DNA of 57,625 nucleotides from Microgenomates group bacterium RBG_16_45_19. GTDB lineage: Bacteria; Patescibacteriota; Microgenomatia; UBA1400; RBG-16-45-19. Each line of letters begins with the position of its first letter. Position 1 is the stretch's first letter. Where the stretch lies: contig MHDC01000038.1 in the NCBI GenBank assembly GCA_001803415.1, forward strand, positions 1-57,625. The letters are read 5' to 3'. The translations under genes and the position numbers were made by a program. Positions 1 to 10,183 of the stretch are shown piece by piece. Below the pieces are notes generated by a model. It saw only the letters and a program-made list of their open reading frames with translations, did no database searches and was not told where the DNA came from.

Positions 1-2
1 CC

Positions 3-119
3 CACGCTGCCGGGATGAAAGTTATCATCTTTGAAACTTTTAATCATTACCCTGGTGCTGATTATTACTTTAACTCGTTTAAACAATTACTAGAAATCAT
101 TCGAGAAATAGATTCTTAA
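3..119 (+). CDS. C-terminal fragment of an unrecognised protein, cut by the window edge
   Basis: An open frame enters from the left edge and ends at the TAA at 117-119. The visible 38 residues begin HAAGMKVIIFET and end in an amphipathic stretch with LLEIIREI. An ATG lies at 15-17, but the open frame before it and the buried-strand look of the segment suggest the end of a longer protein. Its stop overlaps the stop of the convergent CobW gene by sharing TTAA (116-119). I do not recognise the family. Confidence 0.45.
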   Translation, partial: HAAGMKVIIFETFNHYPGADYYFNSFKQLLEIIREIDS

Positions 120-1033
120 ACTCCAACTGCCTTCTCTAAATACTCCTTTACCTGTCCTTCCCATTGTTTGATGCCCGAACCGATAAACACCACCTGTGAT
201 TTATCGGCCTTAAAGTTGGGTAGTGCCTGCCAGGTGATCCGGCCAAAGACGCCATTGACTAACTGCCACCCCTTCCCGGTTTTTAATATCCCTTTTATCC
301 GGTAAAAAGAGTTCGGTCGGCAGGCTTTAACCACCTGATCAATTAGTTCCACCCTGACTATTCCGGTCGTCTCCCACCCAAACGTCTCCACCGTTTCGTG
401 CTCATGGTGTTCGTGGCTGGTCAAAGCGTCTAACGCCGCCCACTTGTCTCGGGCGTTGGGCAGACCAAACAAAACCTGCGGCTTGACCACCCCACCAGCC
501 GTCTCGATTTTAACGGTATCCGGATTCAAATCGTTAATATCCTCTCTAACCTGATAGAGTTTATTTTCATCGACCAAGCCGGTCTTATTAAAAATGATCA
601 AATCGGTGTGTTTGGCTTGATCTCGGGCCACAAAACTTTTATCTTTGACCTTCACAAAATTCAGGCAATCGACCACCACAATCACGCCGTCTACATAGAC
701 TTTGGGATTTTTCTTGAGTTCCAAGATGATCGGGAAGGGTAAGGCGTTGCCCGAAGCTTCGATAATAATCCGTTCCGGCCGCACTTGATCAATCAGTTCG
801 TTAATGCCCGGATTCAGTTCCCCCACCAAGACACAACATAAACAGCCGTTAACCACTTCTTTAACCCGTAAATTGGCGTTGCGGGCTAATTGGGCGTCGA
901 CATTAACATCCCCGTACTCATTTTTAATCATGGCAAACTTAACCGGCTTTCTATATTGCTTCAAGGCGTTCAGGATAATCGTCGTCTTACCGCTGCCCAA
1001 GTACCCGCCAAAGATCGTCACCGGCGTTTGCAT
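116..1033 (-). CDS. CobW/P47K (COG0523) family GTPase, probable metallochaperone
   Basis: A 305-residue G3E GTPase. Walker A is GGYLGSGKTT (residues 9-18), the diagnostic metal-binding CxCC motif is GCLCC (63-67), and a His-rich linker HEHHEHE lies near residue 210 before the C-terminal CobW domain. Family members deliver zinc or another metal to client proteins using GTP. The base-specificity motif reads NKTG where NKxD is usual, so guanine recognition may be altered. The gene is head-to-head with a ZIP metal importer, which supports zinc homeostasis. On its strand TGC-TATAAC, an extended -10, ends 6 nt before the ATG, so the message may be leaderless; CAAGGT in that gap could alternatively act as a weak ribosome site. 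The metal is not shown by sequence. Confidence 0.9.
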   Translation of the reverse strand: MQTPVTIFGGYLGSGKTTIILNALKQYRKPVKFAMIKNEYGDVNVDAQLARNANLRVKEVVNGCLCCVLVGELNPGINELIDQVRPERIIIEASGNALPFPIILELKKNPKVYVDGVIVVVDCLNFVKVKDKSFVARDQAKHTDLIIFNKTGLVDENKLYQVREDINDLNPDTVKIETAGGVVKPQVLFGLPNARDKWAALDALTSHEHHEHETVETFGWETTGIVRVELIDQVVKACRPNSFYRIKGILKTGKGWQLVNGVFGRITWQALPNFKADKSQVVFIGSGIKQWEGQVKEYLEKAVGV

Positions 1034-1035
1034 AC

Positions 1036-1063
1036 CTTGGTTATAGCATGGGGCTTGGTTATA
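1036..1063. promoter_or_regulatory. Direct repeat CTTGGTTATA x2 between divergent metal genes
   Basis: The 10-mer CTTGGTTATA occurs at 1036-1045 and 1054-1063, 18 bp apart. It lies across the promoters of both divergent genes: the first copy contains the reverse -10 of the CobW gene and the -35 of the ZIP gene, and the second runs into the ZIP -10. It could be an operator for a metal-responsive regulator, but no known Zur or other box is recognised. Confidence 0.4.
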
Positions 1064-1065
1064 CT
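1037..1065 (+). promoter_or_regulatory. Promoter of the ZIP gene (TTGGTT-N17-TATACT)
   Basis: TTGGTT at 1037-1042 and TATACT at 1060-1065 are separated by 17 bp. The -10 ends 7 nt before the chosen ATG at 1073, so transcription would begin at or next to the start codon. Confidence 0.6.
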
Positions 1066-1072
1066 GGTAGCA

Positions 1073-1816
1073 ATGCCCGTCCTACTGGCAATTATTCTCG
1101 CCAACGTTCTGATCAGCGCCGGCTCACTCCTGGGGGTGGTCACTTTATCGATTAAGGCCGCCAAGCTCCAACAGGTTCTCTTATTATTAGTGGCCATGTC
1201 GGCCGGAGCCTTGGTGGGGTCGGCCTTTTTACACCTCTTGCCCGAAGCCATCGAGGCTGCTTCGGCTTTGCCGGTCTTGGGTACCGCCTTAATTGCCTTT
1301 ATCTTCTTTTATCTATTTGAAAACTTTTTCTATTGGCGCCACTGTCATCGTGGCCATTGCGATATTCATGCCTTTGGTTATTTGAATTTAGTTGGTGACG
1401 CTATGCATAATTTCTTGGACGGTCTAATTATTGCCGCTGCTTTTTTAACCACTCCGGCCTTGGGGGTGGCTACTACCCTAGCCGTAGCCCTCCACGAAAT
1501 CCCTCAGGAAATTGGTGATTTCAGCGTCCTGCTCTACTCCGGCTTCTCGCGCCAAAAAGCCATTCTGGCCAATGTCTTAGTGGCCATGACTGCCATTCTC
1601 GGCGGAATCATCGGCTACATGCTACATGATTCCGGTTTAAACCTGGAAGCGCTCCTAATTCCCTTAGCTGCCGGCGGTTTCTTGTATATCGCCACTGCTG
1701 ACCTCATGCCCGAAATCCACAAAGAAAAGAACCGGGCTAAGGCGCGCTTGGCCTTTATCATGTTTCTTTTGGGGATTGCCCTCATGGCCGGTCTCAAACT
1801 CATCGGCTGGGAATAA
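1073..1816 (+). CDS. ZIP family divalent metal (probably zinc) importer
   Basis: A 247-residue integral membrane protein that moves zinc or a similar divalent metal into the cytoplasm. The two ZIP signature helices are present: HNFLDGLIIAAAF (TM4) and HEIPQEIGDF (TM5), which supply the transport-site His, Asn, Asp and Glu. A His/Cys-rich loop (WRHCHRGHCDIH) precedes TM4. About eight hydrophobic segments are visible. The open frame runs upstream to 890 through the CobW gene, but the ATG at 1073 starts directly at TM1 and sits 7 nt after a good -10 box, so I prefer it. The CobW GTPase is divergent. This is probably the metal supply partner of that GTPase. Confidence 0.9.
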   Translation: MPVLLAIILANVLISAGSLLGVVTLSIKAAKLQQVLLLLVAMSAGALVGSAFLHLLPEAIEAASALPVLGTALIAFIFFYLFENFFYWRHCHRGHCDIHAFGYLNLVGDAMHNFLDGLIIAAAFLTTPALGVATTLAVALHEIPQEIGDFSVLLYSGFSRQKAILANVLVAMTAILGGIIGYMLHDSGLNLEALLIPLAAGGFLYIATADLMPEIHKEKNRAKARLAFIMFLLGIALMAGLKLIGWE

Positions 1817-1828
1817 ATATTCTCCCTG

Positions 1829-1857
1829 TTGACAGACCAGGCTTCCCCTGATAAATT
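1829..1857 (+). promoter_or_regulatory. Main promoter of rpoBC (TTGACA-N17-TAAATT)
   Basis: TTGACA at 1829-1834 and TAAATT at 1852-1857 have the ideal 17-bp spacer. The predicted start is near 1864, leaving a leader of about 190 nt before rpoB. No Shine-Dalgarno sequence is visible in front of the rpoB ATG. Confidence 0.7.
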
Positions 1858-1883
1858 ACCGTTATCAAGCCTGATTATTCAAG

Positions 1884-1906
1884 GCGTGATTGTCCACGTC
1901 TTTTTT
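1884..1906 (+). terminator. Weak hairpin plus T6 in the rpoB leader, possible attenuator
   Basis: CGTG (1885-1888) pairs with CACG (1895-1898), extended by a G-T pair, and is followed by C and six T (1901-1906). The stem is short, so it would be at most an early attenuator. The rest of the leader (1907-2053) shows no clear fold or gene. Confidence 0.3.
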
Positions 1907-2053
1907 AGTAGTTGTATCCAAACTAGACTCAGTCACCAGCACCGGCGGTAATCCTCTTATTTCCCACCGCAAGTTGTCTGAACCCCCAAACCTACCTGCT
2001 CCAGCCAGATTAATGGGTGATGAACTGAGGCATATCGGTCTTCGCTTGTCACT

Positions 2054-5000
2054 ATGGCTAAAACTACCCGAGTATATTTAGGTAAAGCGAACCTGCCTCT
2101 CCCTAAGCTTGATCTGGTCGCAGTGCAGCAGAATTCTTACACTTGGTTCCTCACTCACGGTATTCGTGAAGCTTTTAACGAAATTAACCCGGTCGAAGAT
2201 TTTACCGGCAAGAATTGGTCGCTCGAATTTTTAGATTATGCCTTTGGTAACACCAAACACACTCCTTCCGTCGCTCGCAATAAAGGCGTCACCTACGATG
2301 TTCCCTTAAGAGTCAAAACTCGTTTGACTAATAAACAAACCGGCAAATCGGTCACCCAAGAGGTCTTTTTAGGTGATATTCCCCGAATGACCGAAAACGG
2401 GACCTTTATCATCAACGGCATCGAAAGAGCTGTAGTTAATCAAATCGTCCGTTCCCCGGGCGTTTTTTATTCCGGGGTGATTGATCGTTCTTCCGGTCGT
2501 TTACTCTATCAAGCCGAACTCCGGCCGATTCGGGGTTCTTGGTTGGAGTTCATGATCAGTAAGAACGACGTCATTTCGGTCAAGATAGATCGTCACCGTA
2601 AAATTGCCGCCACCACCCTGCTTCGGGCGGTCGGTTTGGATAGCGACGAAGCCTTAATTAACCAGTTTAAAGCCGCCAACACCGATCCGCAGCATGATTA
2701 TTTGGCGGCCACTTTAAGTAAAGACATCACTAAAACCCGGGCTGAAGCCTTAATGGATATCTATCAAAAGATGCGACCCGGTGAACCGGCGGTTCTAGAC
2801 AACGCCGAGGAATTTTTCCACGAACTGTTCTTTGATCCTCGTCGTTACGATCTCGGCAAAGTTGGCCGCTACAAGCTCAATCGCCGTTTAAGTCTAAACA
2901 TCACCAATGATCAGCCTAATCACGTTTTAACCTCAGAGGATATCATCGGCACTATTGACTATCTCATTAACCTCCAAAATCAACGCGGTCGGGTGGACGA
3001 CATCGATCACTTGTCCAACCGCCGGGTGCGTTCCGTCGGTGAGTTGGTCAACGTTTCCGCCTTCCGCATTGGTTTATTACGCTTAGAACGATCGATTCGG
3101 GAGAAAATGTCCTTAACCAAAACTGACGAAGACATTAAACCCAACCAACTGGTTAATGCCCGGCCGGTCATCGCCACTATTTCCGAATTTTTCCGGCGTA
3201 ACCGTCTTTCCACTATCTTGGACCAAACCAATCCCCTCTCGGAAATTGATAACTTAAGACGCCTGTCGGTCATGGGTTCCGGCGGTGTCACTCGCGAGCG
3301 AGCTTCCTTCTCCATGCGCGACATCAACGCCTCCCAGTATTCCCGGATTTGTCCGGTCCGTTCTCCCGAAGGTCCCAACATTGGCTTGGTCACCTATCTT
3401 TCCCTTTACACTCGGGTCAACGAGTTTGGTTTTTTGGAAGCTCCCTACCGTAAAGTCCAGTCAGTTGTCCGCGGCGGTAAAACCAAAATGCAGGTGACCA
3501 ATGACATTGTCTATTTTGCCGCCGATGAAGAAGCTGAGCATTACATTACCCAAGCCGAAGTCGATATCGATGACCGGGGTTTCATTAAAGAACCGTGGGT
3601 TCCTGTCCGTTACAATGGTGAGTTTATGGAAGCACCGGTGGAGCAGGTGGAATATATCGATATTGCCACCCGCCAAGTGTTTGGTACCGCCGCCTCCCTC
3701 ATCCCCTTCATCAGTCACGACGAGGCTAACCGGGCGCTCATGGGTACGCACATGCAATGTCAGGCCGTCCCCTTAGTTAAACCCGAAAGTCCGATTATTG
3801 GTACCGGGATGGAAGCAGCTATCGTTGCCGCTCTCCATCATGCCGTCCGGGCTCGCCACGCCGGTACCATTGAGTATGTTGACGCTACCAAGATCGTGAT
3901 CAAACTGACCGAGCCGATCAAAGATTTAAGCGTCATCCCCGAAGCTGAATTTATCCAACTCACCGCCGATCGGGAAACCTACCTTTTGAAAAAATTTATG
4001 CGTTCGGCTCAGTCGACGGCTTATTCCCAACGTCCTCTGGTTTCCATCGGCGATCGGGTGACCCAAGATCAAGTCATCATTGACGGACCGGCCTGTGACC
4101 ACGGCGAATTGGCTTTAGGCAGCAATCTGGTGATTGCTTACACCTCCTTTGATGGCTTAGGTTACGAAGACGCTATCATTATTTCCGATCGTCTCGTCAA
4201 AGAAGATACCTTAACCTCCATTCATATTAATGAATACGATGCGGTGGTGATGGACACCAAGTTGGGTCCTGAAGAATTAACCCGGGACATTCCCAACGTC
4301 GGTGAAACCGATCTCCGCAATTTGGGTGACGACGGCATCGTGGTTTTGGGCTCGGTGGTTGGTCCCAACGATATTTTAGTCGGTAAGATTGCTCCTAAAG
4401 GTGAAACCGAGTTAACCGCCGAAGAACGGCTGCTTCGCGCTATTTTTGGCGAAAAAGCCCGCGAAGTTCGGGATACTTCTTTAAGAATGCCCCACGGCGA
4501 ATCGGGCACTATCATCGACGTTAAAGTTTTAGACCGGGAGGAAGGCGACGAGCTGGACCCGGGGGCGATCAAAAAGGTCGTGGTCAGAGTGGCACAAATG
4601 CGCAAAGTGACTGTCGGTGATAAATTGGCCGGTCGTCATGGCAACAAGGGGGTTATCTCCCAAATCATCCCCCAAGCCGACATGCCTCACTTGGAAGACG
4701 GCACGCCGGTGGACATTATCATTTCGCCGCTCTCGGTTTTAGCCCGGATGAATTTAGGCCAACTCTTGGAAGCTCATTTTGGCTGGGCGGCCAAAAAATT
4801 GGGCTATCAGGTCAGCCTACCCGTCTTTGAGGAAATCCCCGAAGCTCACATTCAAGCCGAGCTGGCCAAAGCCGGTTTACCGGTCGACGGCAAAGCTCAA
4901 CTTTATGACGGCCGTAGCGGTGAAGCTTATCAGGAAAAGACGGTGGTCGGTATTGGCTACATGCTCAAACTCATCCACATGGTTGAGGATAAAACCCACG

Positions 5001-5449
5001 CCCGCTCCACCGGACCCTATTCTTTAGTTACCCAACAGCCTCTGGGTGGCAAAGCTCAAATGGGTGGCCAGCGCTTGGGTGAAATGGAAGTTTGGGCTTT
5101 ACAAGCTCATAAAGCGGCTCACACTCTCCAGGAAATGTTAACCATTAAATCTGATGATGTGGTTGGCCGCGCCCGAGCCTTTGAAGCCATTGTCGAGGGT
5201 CAAGACATTCCCGAAGCCACCGTCCCCGAATCGTTTAAGGTTTTAGTCAAAGAATTGAATTCCTTAGCTTTAGATGTGGTGCCTTTGGAACAAACCGAAG
5301 TTGTCGTCGATGAACCGGTGGCCGAGGCCGACGCTGCCGTCGCTGGCACTATCACCGACGACCAAGGTGTGGTCGTGGCTGAAACGGAAGACTCACCGCC
5401 TGATGCCCCCGAACCACCCGCTCCACCCTTAGAAACAGGAGAAGCTTAA
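2054..5449 (+). CDS. rpoB: RNA polymerase beta subunit
   Basis: Catalytic beta subunit, 1131 residues, near the length of Firmicutes RpoB and without the large proteobacterial insertions. Conserved blocks include RSPGVFYSG, the rifampicin-pocket region around DQTNPLSEI and [23 protein letters not shown], and [18 protein letters not shown] near the C-terminus. At the rifampicin pocket residue 387 is Thr (E. coli Q513), 390 Asp (D516), 400 Asn (H526) and 405 Ser (S531). The last 50 residues are an acidic, Pro/Ala-rich tail. Start chosen at [10 protein letters not shown]. rpoC follows after 7 nt. Confidence 0.98.
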   Translation: MAKTTRVYLGKANLPLPKLDLVAVQQNSYTWFLTHGIREAFNEINPVEDFTGKNWSLEFLDYAFGNTKHTPSVARNKGVTYDVPLRVKTRLTNKQTGKSVTQEVFLGDIPRMTENGTFIINGIERAVVNQIVRSPGVFYSGVIDRSSGRLLYQAELRPIRGSWLEFMISKNDVISVKIDRHRKIAATTLLRAVGLDSDEALINQFKAANTDPQHDYLAATLSKDITKTRAEALMDIYQKMRPGEPAVLDNAEEFFHELFFDPRRYDLGKVGRYKLNRRLSLNITNDQPNHVLTSEDIIGTIDYLINLQNQRGRVDDIDHLSNRRVRSVGELVNVSAFRIGLLRLERSIREKMSLTKTDEDIKPNQLVNARPVIATISEFFRRNRLSTILDQTNPLSEIDNLRRLSVMGSGGVTRERASFSMRDINASQYSRICPVRSPEGPNIGLVTYLSLYTRVNEFGFLEAPYRKVQSVVRGGKTKMQVTNDIVYFAADEEAEHYITQAEVDIDDRGFIKEPWVPVRYNGEFMEAPVEQVEYIDIATRQVFGTAASLIPFISHDEANRALMGTHMQCQAVPLVKPESPIIGTGMEAAIVAALHHAVRARHAGTIEYVDATKIVIKLTEPIKDLSVIPEAEFIQLTADRETYLLKKFMRSAQSTAYSQRPLVSIGDRVTQDQVIIDGPACDHGELALGSNLVIAYTSFDGLGYEDAIIISDRLVKEDTLTSIHINEYDAVVMDTKLGPEELTRDIPNVGETDLRNLGDDGIVVLGSVVGPNDILVGKIAPKGETELTAEERLLRAIFGEKAREVRDTSLRMPHGESGTIIDVKVLDREEGDELDPGAIKKVVVRVAQMRKVTVGDKLAGRHGNKGVISQIIPQADMPHLEDGTPVDIIISPLSVLARMNLGQLLEAHFGWAAKKLGYQVSLPVFEEIPEAHIQAELAKAGLPVDGKAQLYDGRSGEAYQEKTVVGIGYMLKLIHMVEDKTHARSTGPYSLVTQQPLGGKAQMGGQRLGEMEVWALQAHKAAHTLQEMLTIKSDDVVGRARAFEAIVEGQDIPEATVPESFKVLVKELNSLALDVVPLEQTEVVVDEPVAEADAAVAGTITDDQGVVVAETEDSPPDAPEPPAPPLETGEA

Positions 5450-5456
5450 ACCCTAT

Positions 5457-8400
5457 ATGAAAAATATTGTCGACTTTCAAGGTCTCCAAATCCGTCTGGC
5501 TTCGCCTGACACTATCAAAAGTTGGTCTCACGGCGAGGTCATCAAACCGGAAACCATCAATTACCGGACCTTAAAACCCGAAAAAGACGGCCTCTTTTGT
5601 GAGCGTATTTTTGGCCCGACTAAGGACTGGGAATGTTATTGCGGTAAGTACAAACGGATTCGTTATCGGGGCATTATTTGTGATAAATGCGGGGTCGAAG
5701 TCACACTCTCTCGAGTGCGGCGCGAGCGCATGGGTCACATTCAACTGGCTTGTCCGGTAGTCCACGTCTGGTTCTTTAAAGGTGCCCCCTCCAAGCTGTC
5801 CCTCCTCTTAGATATTTCCCCCCGCAATCTCTCCTCGATCATTTATTTTTCTCAGTACGTCGTTCTTAATGTCGATCTGGACCAAAGGCTTAAAGTCATC
5901 GAACAATTAGATCTGGACCTGGAAGCCAAAAAACAAGAACTCACCAAGGAAGCTAAAATCAGTCTGGAAAAAGAAAAAGCTGAGCTTAAAAGTCATCTGG
6001 CCGCCATTAAAACCGAATTGAAAAATAAAGAGCAGCAGGACTTAAAAACTGAAGAAGCCAGAATCAAAAGCAAACAACGGCTCAAGCACCTCAAGGATAA
6101 CCTGGATCATCAAATCCAAAACGCCGAAGACATCTACAAAACCATCAAAGATATGGTCAAGCGGCTGGAAGTCCGTTCGGTCATCAGTGAAGATGAATAT
6201 TTAAAGCTGGTCGATTATCACGCCGCCGATCACATCACCGTTGGCATGGGCGCCGAAGCTTTGGTACAACTGGTCAAACAGATTGACATTGAAAGCCTGG
6301 CTAGCGAACTCCGGGAAGAATCCAAGAAAGGCCAAGGGGCTAAACGGATCAAGGCCAGCAAAAGACTGCGGGTGGTTGAAGGTATGAAAACCGCCCACAT
6401 CGATCCTGCTTGGATGATTTTATCGGTCTTACCGGTCATCCCGCCGGACTTAAGGCCGATGGTCCAATTATCCGGTGGGCGGTTTGCCAGTTCCGACCTG
6501 AACGATTTATACCGCCGGGTTATCAACCGCAACAATCGCTTAAAACACCTCATCGATCTTGGCGCTCCGGAAATTATTTTGCGCAACGAAAAACGGATGC
6601 TTCAGGAAGCCGTCGATGCCTTAATCGATTCCAGCCAACAGAAAGAGACGGCTGCCCGGCGTAACCGCAAACAACTCCGCTCCCTCTCGGAAATGTTAAG
6701 GGGTAAACAAGGCCGCTTTCGTCAGAACCTCCTCGGTAAAAGAGTCGACTACTCCGGTCGATCGGTCATTGTCGTTGGCCCCGAACTCCAACTGACCCAA
6801 TGCGGTTTACCCAAAGATATGGCTTTGGAAATGTTCCGGCCTTATGTCTTGCGCGAATTAATCAAATCGGGTATTGCCCCCAACGTCAAATCGGCCAAGA
6901 ATGCTTTAGTCCGCCGCGTCCCCGAAGTTTACGACATTCTTGAAGAGATCATTGCCCATCATCCGGTACTCCTCAACCGTGCCCCCACCCTGCATAAACT
7001 CGGTATTCAGGCTTTCTATCCGGTTTTAGTCGAAGGTAATGCCATTCGCATTCACCCTTGTGTCTGTGCCGGTTATAACGCTGACTTTGACGGCGACCAA
7101 ATGGCCGTGCATGTCCCTTTGTCCAACGCCGCCCAAAGCGAGGCCGCCTCTTTGATGATGCCCGACTCCAATCTCCTCAAACCGGCCGACGGCTCTCCCA
7201 TCACTGTACCCAACAAAGAAATGGTTATGGGTTGTTATTACCTGACTATGTTCTCGCCCCATCTTGAACCCCACCCCACCATCTTTAGCTCTCCCGAAGA
7301 AGCCGAGTTTGCTTACCAATCTCGTTTAATCGCTTTAACTCAACCCATCTCGGTCCGCTTACTTCTTCCTGGCGGTAAAACTCAGATCCTGGTCACTAGC
7401 GTCGGCCGTATCCGTTTTAATCAGGTTTTACCTGAAGAACTGCGTTACCTCAACGAACCCATTAATGCCGGTTCGGTCAAGCAGTTGATTCGGAAAGCCA
7501 TCAAACTTTATGACCGGGAACGCATTGTTAAATTGATCGATCAGCTCAAAGACTTAGGTTTTCAAGCGGCCACTCAATCCGGTCTGTCCGTTTCGGTCGC
7601 GGATAACGTCATGATTAATACCAAACCGGCTTTGATTGAAGCCGCCAATAAGCGTGCCGAAACTGTCCAAGACAATTTCAAAATGGGCTTAATCACGGCC
7701 GAAGAAAAACGCCGTCTGACCCAAGAAATTTGGATGGAGACCACTGATGAAATTGCCGACCAAACTTGGAATATCTTTACCCCCGACAATGCCGTCAAAA
7801 TTATTATTGATTCCGGCGGTACCCGGGCTTCCAAAGACCAAGTCAAACAATTAGCCGCCATGCGCGGTCTGGTCGTCGATCCTTTAGGCAAAATTGTCGA
7901 ACTGCCAACTAAATCCAACTTTCGTGAAGGCTTGTCCGTATTTGAATATGTCACCTCCAGCCGTGGTTCCCGTAAAGGTTTAACCGATTCTGCTCTTAAA
8001 ACTGCCGACGCCGGTTACCTCACCCGGCGCTTGGTTGATGTCGCTCATGACGCCATTATTCGTGAACTCGATTGTGGCACCAAAGACCACCTGATTATCT
8101 CCGTTCAGGGCAAACGCGGTCCGACCTTTAGTCGTCGTCTCACTGGTCGGCTGGTCGCCCAAAAAGTCATCGACCCCAAAACTAAGAAAGTTCTGGCCGC
8201 CGTCGGTGACCTGCTCGATGAGGAATTGGTCGAAGTCTTAGAAGCCAAAAAAGTCTCTCAGGTGGCCGTCTTTTCCCCTTTAACTTGTCAGGCTCGTTAT
8301 GGTTTATGCGCCAAATGCTACGGTCGCGATTTCTCGACCAAAGAATTAGTCAGTTTAGGCACTCCGGTCGGGGTCATCGCCGCCCAGAGTATCGGTGAAC

Positions 8401-9173
8401 CGGGTACTCAATTGACCATGCGGGTCAAGCATGCCGGTGGCATTGTTGGTTTAGATGTGACTCAGGGGTTGCCCCGGGTAGAAGAATTATTCGAAACCCG
8501 GATTCCCAAAAATGTCGCTCCCCTAAGTGATTTTGCCGGTAAATTGATCGTTAACGAAAAACCGGACGGCTACGTCATTACCTTAAACTCCACCAAGAAA
8601 CCGATTAAAACCAAAACTTATACTATTCCCTTAACCAGTCTCTTAAAAGTGACCGATGGCGACCTGGTCGGTGCCGGCACTCAATTGTCGGCTGGGTCTT
8701 TGGATATCAAAGACATCCTCGAAATTAAGGGTCTCTTAGCCGCCCAAGAATATCTGCTCGCCGAAATTCAAGCGGTTTATGAATCCCAAGGTATTCCGAT
8801 TAATGACCGCCATTTCGAAGTCATTATTCGCCGCATGAGTGATAAAGTGGTGGTCGAGCAGTCGGGTGATACTACCCTTCTACCCGGTGAAATCGTCGAG
8901 CGGGCTTTCTTTAATCAAGCCAATGAACGGGTCATTGCCGAAGGGGGTGAACCGGCCACGGCTCAAGTCATTATTCTAGGTATTTCCACCGCCAGTCTGC
9001 ACACTCATTCTTGGCTCTCGGCCTCCTCTTTCCAGGAAACTACCAATGTTTTAACCGACGCTTCCATCCAAGGCAAAGAGGATTATTTATTGGGCCTAAA
9101 GGAAAATGTCATTATCGGGCGCTTGATTCCCACTTCTTCTGAGCGCGCCGTCATTAGTCATCTTTACTCTTGA
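5457..9173 (+). CDS. rpoC: RNA polymerase beta' subunit
   Basis: 1238 residues. The N-terminal zinc ribbon has C60, C62, C75 and C78. The catalytic Mg-binding loop NADFDGD is at 541-547. The second zinc site has C944, C951 and C954 ([11 protein letters not shown]) plus an upstream Cys in LDCGTKDH. A Lys/Glu-rich coiled coil occupies about residues 150-240 between the zinc ribbon and the clamp. The bridge helix and trigger loop region ([11 protein letters not shown]) is intact. It ends with TGA. rpsL follows after 49 nt. Confidence 0.98.
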   Translation: MKNIVDFQGLQIRLASPDTIKSWSHGEVIKPETINYRTLKPEKDGLFCERIFGPTKDWECYCGKYKRIRYRGIICDKCGVEVTLSRVRRERMGHIQLACPVVHVWFFKGAPSKLSLLLDISPRNLSSIIYFSQYVVLNVDLDQRLKVIEQLDLDLEAKKQELTKEAKISLEKEKAELKSHLAAIKTELKNKEQQDLKTEEARIKSKQRLKHLKDNLDHQIQNAEDIYKTIKDMVKRLEVRSVISEDEYLKLVDYHAADHITVGMGAEALVQLVKQIDIESLASELREESKKGQGAKRIKASKRLRVVEGMKTAHIDPAWMILSVLPVIPPDLRPMVQLSGGRFASSDLNDLYRRVINRNNRLKHLIDLGAPEIILRNEKRMLQEAVDALIDSSQQKETAARRNRKQLRSLSEMLRGKQGRFRQNLLGKRVDYSGRSVIVVGPELQLTQCGLPKDMALEMFRPYVLRELIKSGIAPNVKSAKNALVRRVPEVYDILEEIIAHHPVLLNRAPTLHKLGIQAFYPVLVEGNAIRIHPCVCAGYNADFDGDQMAVHVPLSNAAQSEAASLMMPDSNLLKPADGSPITVPNKEMVMGCYYLTMFSPHLEPHPTIFSSPEEAEFAYQSRLIALTQPISVRLLLPGGKTQILVTSVGRIRFNQVLPEELRYLNEPINAGSVKQLIRKAIKLYDRERIVKLIDQLKDLGFQAATQSGLSVSVADNVMINTKPALIEAANKRAETVQDNFKMGLITAEEKRRLTQEIWMETTDEIADQTWNIFTPDNAVKIIIDSGGTRASKDQVKQLAAMRGLVVDPLGKIVELPTKSNFREGLSVFEYVTSSRGSRKGLTDSALKTADAGYLTRRLVDVAHDAIIRELDCGTKDHLIISVQGKRGPTFSRRLTGRLVAQKVIDPKTKKVLAAVGDLLDEELVEVLEAKKVSQVAVFSPLTCQARYGLCAKCYGRDFSTKELVSLGTPVGVIAAQSIGEPGTQLTMRVKHAGGIVGLDVTQGLPRVEELFETRIPKNVAPLSDFAGKLIVNEKPDGYVITLNSTKKPIKTKTYTIPLTSLLKVTDGDLVGAGTQLSAGSLDIKDILEIKGLLAAQEYLLAEIQAVYESQGIPINDRHFEVIIRRMSDKVVVEQSGDTTLLPGEIVERAFFNQANERVIAEGGEPATAQVIILGISTASLHTHSWLSASSFQETTNVLTDASIQGKEDYLLGLKENVIIGRLIPTSSERAVISHLYS

Positions 9174-9222
9174 CATCAAGACCGGGCCGATTAAGATAAG
9201 GAAGTTAGAAAAGGTAAATATT

Positions 9223-9663
9223 ATGCCTACCATTAATCAGTTGATTCGTAAAGGCCGTCGCCATAAGCTTAAACCTCTTAAAGCCGCTGCTTTGCGCAAA
9301 AGCTACAGTGCCAAAGATCAACGGGTCACCACCCTTTTCAACCCGCAGAAACGCGGTGTCTGTACTATTGTCAAAACCATGGCTCCCAAAAAGCCCAATT
9401 CGGCGCTGCGTAAAGTCGCCCGGGTTCGGCTGTCCAACCGCCAAGAAATTACCGCCTATATTCAGGGTGAAGGTCATAATTTAGCCGAACACTCCATTGT
9501 TTTGGTCCGCGGTGGCCGGGTTAAAGATTTACCCGGTGTAAAATATCATATTATCCGCGGCAAATATGATTGTGCCGGGGTGGCTGACCGCCGCTCCAGC
9601 CGGAGTAAATATGGCGTTCGTCGGGTCCCGGCTCTAGCTGCTGCTGCTCCCACCACCACCTAA
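9223..9663 (+). CDS. rpsL: Ribosomal protein uS12
   Basis: 146 residues. The decoding-centre motifs [10 protein letters not shown] and [13 protein letters not shown] are intact, including the two lysines linked to streptomycin sensitivity. Compared with E. coli there is an insertion around [13 protein letters not shown] and an Ala/Thr-rich tail. The ATG follows AAAAGG, one of the better ribosome sites in this region. It heads the str block. Confidence 0.97.
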   Translation: MPTINQLIRKGRRHKLKPLKAAALRKSYSAKDQRVTTLFNPQKRGVCTIVKTMAPKKPNSALRKVARVRLSNRQEITAYIQGEGHNLAEHSIVLVRGGRVKDLPGVKYHIIRGKYDCAGVADRRSSRSKYGVRRVPALAAAAPTTT

Positions 9664-9686
9664 AATAATTTAAAATTTATTTGTAT

Positions 9687-10163
9687 ATGCGTGCCAAAAC
9701 CGCCAAAATCCGTCCCGCCCGTGCTGATCCCCTCTACCAATCGGTCGAATTAAACCAATTGGTTAATCGGGTCATGTTTGACGGCAAGAAATCGGTCGCT
9801 TTAAAACAAGTCTACCAGGCGTTAACTATCATTAAAGAGTCTGGCCAAACTGACCCCTTAGCCGTTTTTAATCAAGCCATCGCCAATATCATCCCCAAAA
9901 TGGAAGTTCGGTCCCGTCGGGTCGGCGGCGCTGCCTACCAAGTCCCCATGCCCGTTCGGCCTCGCCGAGCTTTTGCGTTAGCGGTTCGGTGGTTGGTCAT
10001 CGAAGCCCGCAAACGCTCTAGTGCCGAATACCACACTTTTGCCGCTAAACTAGCTGCCGAACTACTCGACGCTGTTAAAAACGAGGGTGGCTCCGTCCAG
10101 AAAAAACTGACCACTCATAAAATGGCTGAAGCCAACAAAGCTTTTGCTCACTTTCGCTGGTAA
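9687..10163 (+). CDS. rpsG: Ribosomal protein uS7
   Basis: 158 residues starting [21 protein letters not shown] six bases upstream is in frame but adds only MY. Typical uS7 features are the [13 protein letters not shown] helix, the [17 protein letters not shown] beta-hairpin and the C-terminal FAHFRW. The leader between rpsL and this gene is AT-rich without a ribosome binding site. Confidence 0.96.
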   Translation: MRAKTAKIRPARADPLYQSVELNQLVNRVMFDGKKSVALKQVYQALTIIKESGQTDPLAVFNQAIANIIPKMEVRSRRVGGAAYQVPMPVRPRRAFALAVRWLVIEARKRSSAEYHTFAAKLAAELLDAVKNEGGSVQKKLTTHKMAEANKAFAHFRW

Positions 10164-10183
10164 TTTCCCCAATCATAACCTCT

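Noticed and set aside
890-1072. N-terminal extension of the ZIP protein to 308 residues
   Set aside because: It lies over the CobW coding region and the divergent promoters; the ZIP fold starts at the ATG at 1073.
1890-2081. 63-residue frame overlapping the rpoB start
   Set aside because: It begins with a weak start inside the leader, overlaps conserved rpoB codons, and its composition is not protein-like. Treated as chance.
3007-3393. Long antisense frame inside rpoB (and similar ones in rpoC, fusA, tuf)
   Set aside because: These mirror the codon pattern of highly conserved genes and have no start signals or protein features of their own.
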